Assembly: GCA_051011135.1 (NCBI GenBank)
Contig: JBPCUO010000099.1
Coordinates: forward strand, 1 to 19,764
Source: JACOND01 sp051011135
GTDB taxonomy: Bacteria; Bdellovibrionota; Bdellovibrionia; Bdellovibrionales; UBA1609
Length of the DNA: 19,764 bases
Direction: 5' to 3'
Below, one piece after another: positions 14,959 to 19,764 of this stretch (position 1 is its first letter; each line of letters starts with the position of its first letter). The position numbers and the translations under genes are program-made. The notes beneath the pieces were generated by a model. That model worked only from the letters and a program-made list of their open reading frames with translations. It was not told where the DNA came from and ran no database searches.

Positions 14959-16214
14959 TCAGCAATTAATCTCCCGGTTTGTTTATTAAAATTTTTAATT
15001 TTAAAAGCGTGCTCCCCTTTTAAAGAAGATTGAGGAAGATCAATTTCCCAATAATCCCTGCTTAAGCCTCTTTGAGAATTTGTTTTATAAATAAGAACTT
15101 TTTTTTCTGTTCCTATTTGTTGTTGGCTATGCACCCGAAATCTTGCATCACTCAAATGTCTTAAAAGACCCGCTCTCCTCAGGATCTCCTCTCGAGAAAG
15201 GCTAGGGTATTTATAAGCATAAGTGCCTTGTCTTGGGCTATAGGGAAAGACATGCATCTTGGTCCATGAGTTATTTTTTAAAACCTCATAAGTTTCTTCA
15301 AAATCTTTCTCGCTTTCTGAATAAAATCCAGCAATAACATCCATACCCACAAAAGCCTTAGGATATTTTTTAGAAATTTTTACAAAAGTTTTTTCAACTT
15401 CTTTTCGAGAGTATTTTCGTTTCATAGATTTTAAAACTTGGCTATTTGCACTTTGAAGACTTAAATGAAAATGAGGGCACATTCTTTCCTGTTGATAAAG
15501 ATCTAAAAGTCTATCTGTCAGCTCAATAGGCTCAAGACTAGAAAGCCTCAGTCGAGGAATAGATGTCTCTTTTAAAAGACTTTCTACAAGATCTTCAAAA
15601 ACTTTGTCTCCATCCTGATAATCTCCTATATGAACTCCTGTTAAAACAACTTCTTGAACTCCCTGATCTTCTAGTTTTTTAACAGATTCAACCAGAAAAG
15701 AAATAGGGACACTTTGGCTTTTCCCTCTAGCAAAAGGAATAATACAAAAAGTACAAAAACTATTACAGCCATCTTGTATTTTTACAAAAGAGCGAGTTCT
15801 CTCTTTTTCTGAGGATATAAAATTATTATAAAGCGTATTGGTTTTAAAAATATTGGATTTAAAAACTTTTTGATTCAAAGAAGAATAATTTTTTAATAGA
15901 TCCGGAAGATCTTTTTTATGAGAATTAGCGATGACCAAATCGATAGAAGGGCTTTGTTCGTAAAGAGAAGTTTCTACTTGAGCTCCACAGCCTGTGACAA
16001 CAACTAAACTTTTTGGATCCTGCTTTTTAATTCTTGCCGCTTGACGACGAGCTTCTTTTCCAGCCTCTGAAGTCACTGCACAAGTATTTAAAATAGTAAT
16101 TTTTTTCTTATCAATAGAAGATATTTTTTGATTTTCTAAAGATTCTTGCAAAAGAACACTGTCATAGTGATTCACCTTGCATCCAAAAGTTTTTATTTTA
16201 ATTTTAGATTTCAA
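14955..16214 (-). CDS. mtaB: tRNA (N6-threonylcarbamoyladenosine37-C2) methylthiotransferase MtaB
   Basis: Radical-SAM enzyme that adds a methylthio group to t6A37, giving ms2t6A in ANN-reading tRNAs such as lysine tRNA. Of 419 residues, the N-terminal domain carries the three ligands of the auxiliary cluster: Cys12 (TFGCKVNHYDS), Cys45 (NTCAVT) and Cys76 (TGCGAQ). The radical-SAM cluster is CNSFCTFC (Cys150, 154, 157), followed by EVVLTGVHIGDY, which favours MtaB over MiaB or RimO. A TRAM-like C-terminal region (about 365-419) ends the protein. The start is TTG at 16214: no ATG exists in the region, and AGGAAAGGG inside the end of mnmA lies seven bases upstream. The gap to the mnmA stop is one base. 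Third gene of the thiolation operon. Confidence 0.93.
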   Translation of the reverse strand: MKSKIKIKTFGCKVNHYDSVLLQESLENQKISSIDKKKITILNTCAVTSEAGKEARRQAARIKKQDPKSLVVVTGCGAQVETSLYEQSPSIDLVIANSHKKDLPDLLKNYSSLNQKVFKSNIFKTNTLYNNFISSEKERTRSFVKIQDGCNSFCTFCIIPFARGKSQSVPISFLVESVKKLEDQGVQEVVLTGVHIGDYQDGDKVFEDLVESLLKETSIPRLRLSSLEPIELTDRLLDLYQQERMCPHFHLSLQSANSQVLKSMKRKYSRKEVEKTFVKISKKYPKAFVGMDVIAGFYSESEKDFEETYEVLKNNSWTKMHVFPYSPRQGTYAYKYPSLSREEILRRAGLLRHLSDARFRVHSQQQIGTEKKVLIYKTNSQRGLSRDYWEIDLPQSSLKGEHAFKIKNFNKQTGRLIAD

Positions 16215-16215
16215 A

Positions 16216-17307
16216 TTAAAACCCTTTCCTTATAAAGCCCCCTCCAACGAGCTGATTTCCTCTATAAAAAACAGCAGATTGCCCTGGAGTAATAGATCTT
16301 TGGGGTTTTAAAAATTCAAGATGACAAATGTCTTTTTTATTATAGACCGTTGCCAAGCTTCCGGGGTCGTGAAATCTAACTTTGACTCGAAGCTCTTCTC
16401 CTTCTTTAATGTCATCTAATAAATGCACTTCACCCACTTCTGCTTTATGAGAGTAAAGAGAATCTTCTTTTCCTAACCAAACTTCTGAATTTTTTTTATC
16501 TATTTTAGCAACATACAAAGGGCAAGAGTAAGAAATACCTAATCCTTTTCTTTGTCCAATTGTAAAATGATGAATTCCTTGATGCTCTCCTAAAACTTCT
16601 CCTGTGGGATAAAGTTTTAATAAACCTTTTGATGGAATTTTTTCTTTAGGAATATAAGAATCAATAAACTCTCTATAATTTTTAGAAGCAACAAAACAAA
16701 TACCTGTCGAATCTTTTTTTCTAAAAACGGGAAGATCTTTTTTTTCAGCAATTTTGCGAACTTGATCTTTGTTTAAAGATCCCACGGGAAATAATAAACG
16801 AGCAAGTATCTTTGGATTTAAAGTAAATAAAAAATAAGTTTGATCTTTCCAAGAATCAGAACTGGTAAATAAACCATATTTTTTATTAGAGAGTTTTTGT
16901 ATTTTTGCGTAATGCCCTGTTGCTAGATAATCACAATCTAACTCCTGCATTTTTTGAATCAAATAATGAAATTTTAAAAAAGTATTACAATTGGTACAAG
17001 GAATAGGAGTCTGACCTTGTAAATAATCTTCTACAAAGGGAGTGATAACTTTTTCTTCAAAAATACTTTCACAATTTAAAACATAAAAAGGAATATCTAA
17101 TTTTCGACAAACAGATCTCGCGTCTGCAACATCAACACTAGAGCAACAAGTTCCATAACCTTCTTCTTTTTTATTTTTGGAGTAATCCCAAACTTGCATC
17201 GTCACTCCCACAATATCATAACCTTGATCTTTTAAAAGAGCTGCAGATACGGAGCTATCCACTCCTCCACTCATAGCGACTAAAACTTTCTTTTTCTTTT
17301 TTAACAT
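16216..17307 (-). CDS. mnmA: tRNA-specific 2-thiouridylase MnmA
   Basis: Activates U34 of Lys, Glu and Gln tRNAs with ATP and replaces O2 with sulfur to give s2U34. The 363 residues show the PP-loop AMSGGVDSSVSAALL (SGGVDS at 13-18), the GYGTCCSSVDVADARSVCRKL-like helix segment, Cys107 in CTNCNTFLKF as the first catalytic cysteine, LATGHYAKI (128-136), SWKDQTYFLF (152-161), and Cys204 in DSTGICFV as the second. The C-terminal half has HFTIGQRKGLGI and a beta-barrel ending GGGFIRKGF. The ATG at 17307 follows AAAGGA with six bases spacing, and only two bases separate it from the cysteine desulfurase stop; mtaB starts one base after its own stop. The upstream desulfurase is the likely direct sulfur donor. 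Confidence 0.96.
   Translation of the reverse strand: MLKKKKKVLVAMSGGVDSSVSAALLKDQGYDIVGVTMQVWDYSKNKKEEGYGTCCSSVDVADARSVCRKLDIPFYVLNCESIFEEKVITPFVEDYLQGQTPIPCTNCNTFLKFHYLIQKMQELDCDYLATGHYAKIQKLSNKKYGLFTSSDSWKDQTYFLFTLNPKILARLLFPVGSLNKDQVRKIAEKKDLPVFRKKDSTGICFVASKNYREFIDSYIPKEKIPSKGLLKLYPTGEVLGEHQGIHHFTIGQRKGLGISYSCPLYVAKIDKKNSEVWLGKEDSLYSHKAEVGEVHLLDDIKEGEELRVKVRFHDPGSLATVYNKKDICHLEFLKPQRSITPGQSAVFYRGNQLVGGGFIRKGF
16222..16230 (-). promoter_or_regulatory. Ribosome binding site that fixes the mtaB TTG start
   Basis: AGGAAAGGG on the minus strand lies within the last codons of mnmA (Arg-Lys-Gly) and seven bases from the TTG at 16214. The strength of this site supports TTG initiation and argues for translational coupling of mtaB to mnmA. 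Confidence 0.75.
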
Positions 17308-17309
17308 AC

Positions 17310-18467
17310 TTAATCCTTTAAAGATCTTAATCTCTCTATAACATTTTTAAGAGTTTTCACAAAGTCTTGTATATCTTTTTTTTGAGTTTCAAAACCTAAA
17401 CTAATTCTAATACAACTTCGAGCTTCTTTTTCTGTAAATCCCATAGAGCTTAAAACAGAACTAGAACTTATTTTTCCTGAATTACAAGCCGAACCCACGC
17501 TGACAAAAAAACCTTTTAAATCTAAATTCATCAATAAAGTTTCCCCTTCTATTCCTGAAATAAAAATAGAGGAAGTGTTATTTAATCTCGCTAATTTTGA
17601 ACCAATGATTTCAATATCAGGAATGGAAGATATCAGATCTTTTTCCATTTGATCCCGCAATTCGAGGATTTTTTTTTGAGATTTTAGAAAAACATCGCCC
17701 TTTTCTGAAACAGCCCCAAAAGCTGCGATTCCTGCAAGATTTTCAGTACCTGCTCTTCGAGATCTTTCTTGAGGCCCTCCATGAATTAAACTCTCTAAAG
17801 AAGTCCCTTTTTTACAGTACAAAGCTCCACAGCCTTTTAGGCCATAAAATTTATGAGCTGAAAAACTCGCAAAATCCAACTTTAAATCTCCAAGATTTAC
17901 AGGAATTTTACCTAAAGATTGAACCATATCACTATGAAAATAGCCGCCTTTTGATTTGGTCTTTTCAATTAAAGGAACAAGATCATTTAAAACACCTGTC
18001 TCATTATTAGCCATCATGATAGACACCAATAAAGTTTTTTCACTCAGGCATTTTTCAAAAAAATCCAGATCTAAGTGGCCTTGGCGAGAAACAGGAATTT
18101 TATGAACTTTACAACCTTTTTGACTGAGATAATCAGCCGTTTGCATGAGACTAGGATGCTCTACTGCAGACACAATAAGTTCGTTTTTTTCCCCTTGGTA
18201 TTTCTCAAATAAGCCTTTTAAAACAAAGTTATTGGCTTCACTTGCTCCACTAGTAAATATGATTTCCAGAGGGTGACAGCCTATAAAATGAGACACTTTT
18301 TTCCGAGATTCCCATAGTAAATATTTTGCTTTTGTTGAAGCTTGATGAACAGAACTTGGGTTTCCCCAAAAATCAAGCCCCTTTTGAAAAGCCTTGATAG
18401 CTACCTTATCGGGAGGTGTTGTCGCATTATAATCTAAATAAACAGATTTTTTAAAATTCCAAAGCAT
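17310..18467 (-). CDS. Cysteine desulfurase, IscS/NifS family, coupled to mnmA (YrvO-like)
   Basis: PLP enzyme that takes sulfur from cysteine as a persulfide and passes it on. The 385 residues contain VYLDYNATTPP at the start, NPSSVHQ (36-42), TSGASEANN (72-80), His104 in EHPSL, NNETG (154-158), the PLP lysine Lys206 in SAHKFYGLKG, GPQERSRRAGTEN, and the catalytic Cys328 in SVGSACNSG. The short active-site loop and sequence type place it in class I. It opens a three-gene unit with mnmA (2-base gap) and mtaB, so its main client is probably MnmA, as described for B. subtilis YrvO-MnmA; a housekeeping Fe-S role is also possible because no other desulfurase or IscU is in view. The start at 18467 is 39 bases from the divergent repeat-protein gene. 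Confidence 0.94.
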   Translation of the reverse strand: MLWNFKKSVYLDYNATTPPDKVAIKAFQKGLDFWGNPSSVHQASTKAKYLLWESRKKVSHFIGCHPLEIIFTSGASEANNFVLKGLFEKYQGEKNELIVSAVEHPSLMQTADYLSQKGCKVHKIPVSRQGHLDLDFFEKCLSEKTLLVSIMMANNETGVLNDLVPLIEKTKSKGGYFHSDMVQSLGKIPVNLGDLKLDFASFSAHKFYGLKGCGALYCKKGTSLESLIHGGPQERSRRAGTENLAGIAAFGAVSEKGDVFLKSQKKILELRDQMEKDLISSIPDIEIIGSKLARLNNTSSIFISGIEGETLLMNLDLKGFFVSVGSACNSGKISSSSVLSSMGFTEKEARSCIRISLGFETQKKDIQDFVKTLKNVIERLRSLKD

Positions 18468-18478
18468 AATCTTAAGAA

Positions 18479-18487
18479 TTTATATCA
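18479..18487 (-). promoter_or_regulatory. Possible extended -10 (TGATATAAA) for the thiolation operon
   Basis: On the minus strand this reads TGATATAAA, matching the TGn-TATAAA extended -10 pattern. It would start transcription about five bases before the desulfurase ATG, giving an almost leaderless message. The -35 position (TATTTA) is poor. The whole divergent gap is only 39 bases, so any promoter must overlap a gene start. Confidence 0.3.
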
Positions 18488-18506
18488 GAAAACCGAAAAG
18501 ATAAAT

Positions 18507-19764
18507 ATGTATTCTATCAAAAATTATAAATGGGCAGAGGCTTTTAATCTTGATCAAAAAGACCTTGAAAAATGGCAGGAAGAAGCAGGTCAACAAAGTT
18601 TTCTTTTGTGGGCTTTAACTCAAAAACGAATTGATAGAAAAAAATATATAGAATGGGCTTCTAATTTCTATAAGATGCCTATTATAGAAAATCTTTTTTT
18701 TGAAGAACAATCCATGAATTACCAACAATGGAATCAAATTAAAAATTTAGAAAAATGGCAGGAAGAAATGGCTCCCATTGCTGTTTGGGAAGGCACTCTT
18801 TTTATTGCTTGTTTAGAAAAACCTAGTATCAATAATTCTTCAAGTTTTAAATATTATTTTGTTCTTGCTACAGATTTAGCTCTTCGTACAAATTGGAAAT
18901 ATCTAAAAAATTTAAAAGAACTTCCTGCTCATACGCTGACACAAATCAAAACTCCCTCTTTAAATCTTTCTTTACCCGAATCAGAGACAGAAAGAAATCC
19001 TTCAGAAGACAATACGGAATTTGAAACACAACGCCCTTCTCAAGCTTTTGATATGAAAAAGGAGTCAGCTTCTAAAACAAAAACTTCTTTAAAAGATGAC
19101 CCCGCTTCATCCAATACGGTATCTGGTGTGTTTTTTAAAAATATAACAAATATTAAAAATTATTTACAAAATAAAGAGGAAAAAAACAAGCTTGAAGATG
19201 ATGATTTTGATCAGGGTCAAAATACAAAAAAAATTAAACTCAATAATATTAAATCTCTAAAAAGCGAAATTGAAAGTAAAGAACTTGAAAAAAGTAATGC
19301 CGCAGCTCTCTCGCCTTTAAATTTAAAGCAAGAAGAGGATTCGAGTTTAGATCTTCCTCAAGAAGTTGCTCCTAAAGTGGAACTCCCTAGTGCGAAAGCT
19401 CCTGATATCAAAAATAATATTCAATTAGAAGTTGCTCCTAAAATAGAACTCTCTGAAAAGCTATCGCAAAACAAGGATGTCAAAAATAATATTCAACTAG
19501 AAGCTGTTCCTAAAATAGAACTTTCTAGTGTGGAAGCTCCTGATTTAAACACAAAGCAAGAAGAGGATTTAAACTTAGATCTTCCTCAAGAGGTTGCTCC
19601 TAAAGTCGAACTTTCTAGTGCGAAAGCTCCTGATATCAAAAATAATATTCAATTAGAAGTTGCTCCTAAAATAGAACTCTCTGAAAAACTATCGCAAAAC
19701 AAGGATGTCAAAAATAATATTCAACTAGAAGCTGTTCCTAAAATAGAACTTTCTAGTGTGGAAG
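18507..19764 (+). CDS. Repeat-tailed protein with Trp-rich N-terminal domain, unknown, 3' end beyond the window
   Basis: An open frame of 419 codons runs from ATG 18507 to the right edge without a stop. No signal peptide or membrane helix is seen, so it is probably cytoplasmic. Residues 1-135 look folded, with many Trp, Tyr and Phe and a pattern (helices with LLWALTQKRIDRKKYIEWAS, then APIAVWEGTLFIACLEKP) that weakly recalls the N-terminal domain of GspE/PilB-type ATPases; this is a tentative reading. Residues 140-270 are low-complexity, rich in Ser, Lys, Glu, Asp and Asn. From residue 274 a 76-residue acidic/lysine repeat begins and is in its second copy at the edge. The first ATG has only a weak GAAAAG-type upstream site. 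It is divergent from the desulfurase gene. Function is not assigned; a scaffold or secretion/motility regulator is speculation. Confidence 0.8.
   Translation, partial: MYSIKNYKWAEAFNLDQKDLEKWQEEAGQQSFLLWALTQKRIDRKKYIEWASNFYKMPIIENLFFEEQSMNYQQWNQIKNLEKWQEEMAPIAVWEGTLFIACLEKPSINNSSSFKYYFVLATDLALRTNWKYLKNLKELPAHTLTQIKTPSLNLSLPESETERNPSEDNTEFETQRPSQAFDMKKESASKTKTSLKDDPASSNTVSGVFFKNITNIKNYLQNKEEKNKLEDDDFDQGQNTKKIKLNNIKSLKSEIESKELEKSNAAALSPLNLKQEEDSSLDLPQEVAPKVELPSAKAPDIKNNIQLEVAPKIELSEKLSQNKDVKNNIQLEAVPKIELSSVEAPDLNTKQEEDLNLDLPQEVAPKVELSSAKAPDIKNNIQLEVAPKIELSEKLSQNKDVKNNIQLEAVPKIELSSVE
19326..19764 (+). repeat. 228-base in-frame tandem repeat (76 residues), two copies visible, second cut by the edge
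   Basis: Copy one is 19326-19553 and copy two runs 19554-19764 (211 of 228 bases). I count nine differences over the 211 aligned bases, so about 96% identity. Each unit has three sub-repeats of 28, 24 and 24 residues sharing the core VAPK(V/I)ELS or AVPKIELS, preceded by LDLPQE or NNIQLE. Differences cluster at codons 6-7 of the unit (Ser-Ser versus Leu-Asn). More copies may follow outside the window. Confidence 0.92.

Overview
The window is AT-rich, densely packed chromosomal DNA from a Gram-negative bacterium. Evidence for two membranes: a lipoprotein with a clear lipobox, a predicted outer-membrane barrel ending in phenylalanine, and a BamB-like propeller next to a YfgM-like protein. Lysine-rich proteins and a strong fatty-acid and amino-acid catabolic content would fit a Bdellovibrio/Bacteriovorax-like (Bdellovibrionota) organism, but this is inference from style and content; no rRNA or other marker gene is present. 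No tRNA, rRNA, CRISPR array, insertion sequence or phage gene was seen, and no gene-free stretch exceeds about 115 bases.

Layout. (1) 1-2912, minus strand: the 5' part of an exported PldB-like lysophospholipase, preceded in transcription order by maeB (malic enzyme with a phosphotransacetylase-like domain). (2) 2968-6326, plus strand: a translationally coupled FadI-like thiolase and FadJ-like hydratase/dehydrogenase, i.e. the core of beta-oxidation, divergent from maeB. (3) 6442-7552, plus strand: a lipoprotein and a four-helix membrane protein, neither recognised. (4) 7549-12551, minus strand: acyl-CoA dehydrogenase coupled to an outer-membrane barrel protein, then a leucine/valine-type amino-acid dehydrogenase, then a yfgM-bamB-like pair. 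(5) 12660-14958, plus strand: a site-2 protease family protein and the condensin partners scpA and scpB. (6) 14955-18467, minus strand: cysteine desulfurase, mnmA, mtaB, a tight tRNA-thiolation operon. (7) 18507 to the right edge, plus strand: the first 419 codons of a protein with a tryptophan-rich N-terminal domain and a charged tail that becomes a 76-residue tandem repeat.

How it fits together. Acyl-CoA dehydrogenase, the FadJ-like and the FadI-like proteins supply the steps of fatty-acid beta-oxidation; the lysophospholipase could supply fatty acids, the amino-acid dehydrogenase feeds branched-chain carbon, and MaeB turns malate into pyruvate and NADPH. A 10-base word, AAGTAAAGTC, occurs in the two divergent intergenic regions that precede the beta-oxidation genes and may be a shared control site. 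The sulfur operon is self-contained: a sulfur donor, the s2U34 enzyme and the ms2t6A37 enzyme, which in other bacteria meet on the same lysine tRNA. The least explained items are the repeat protein at the right edge, the outer-membrane barrel coupled to an acyl-CoA dehydrogenase, and the lipoprotein/membrane-protein pair.
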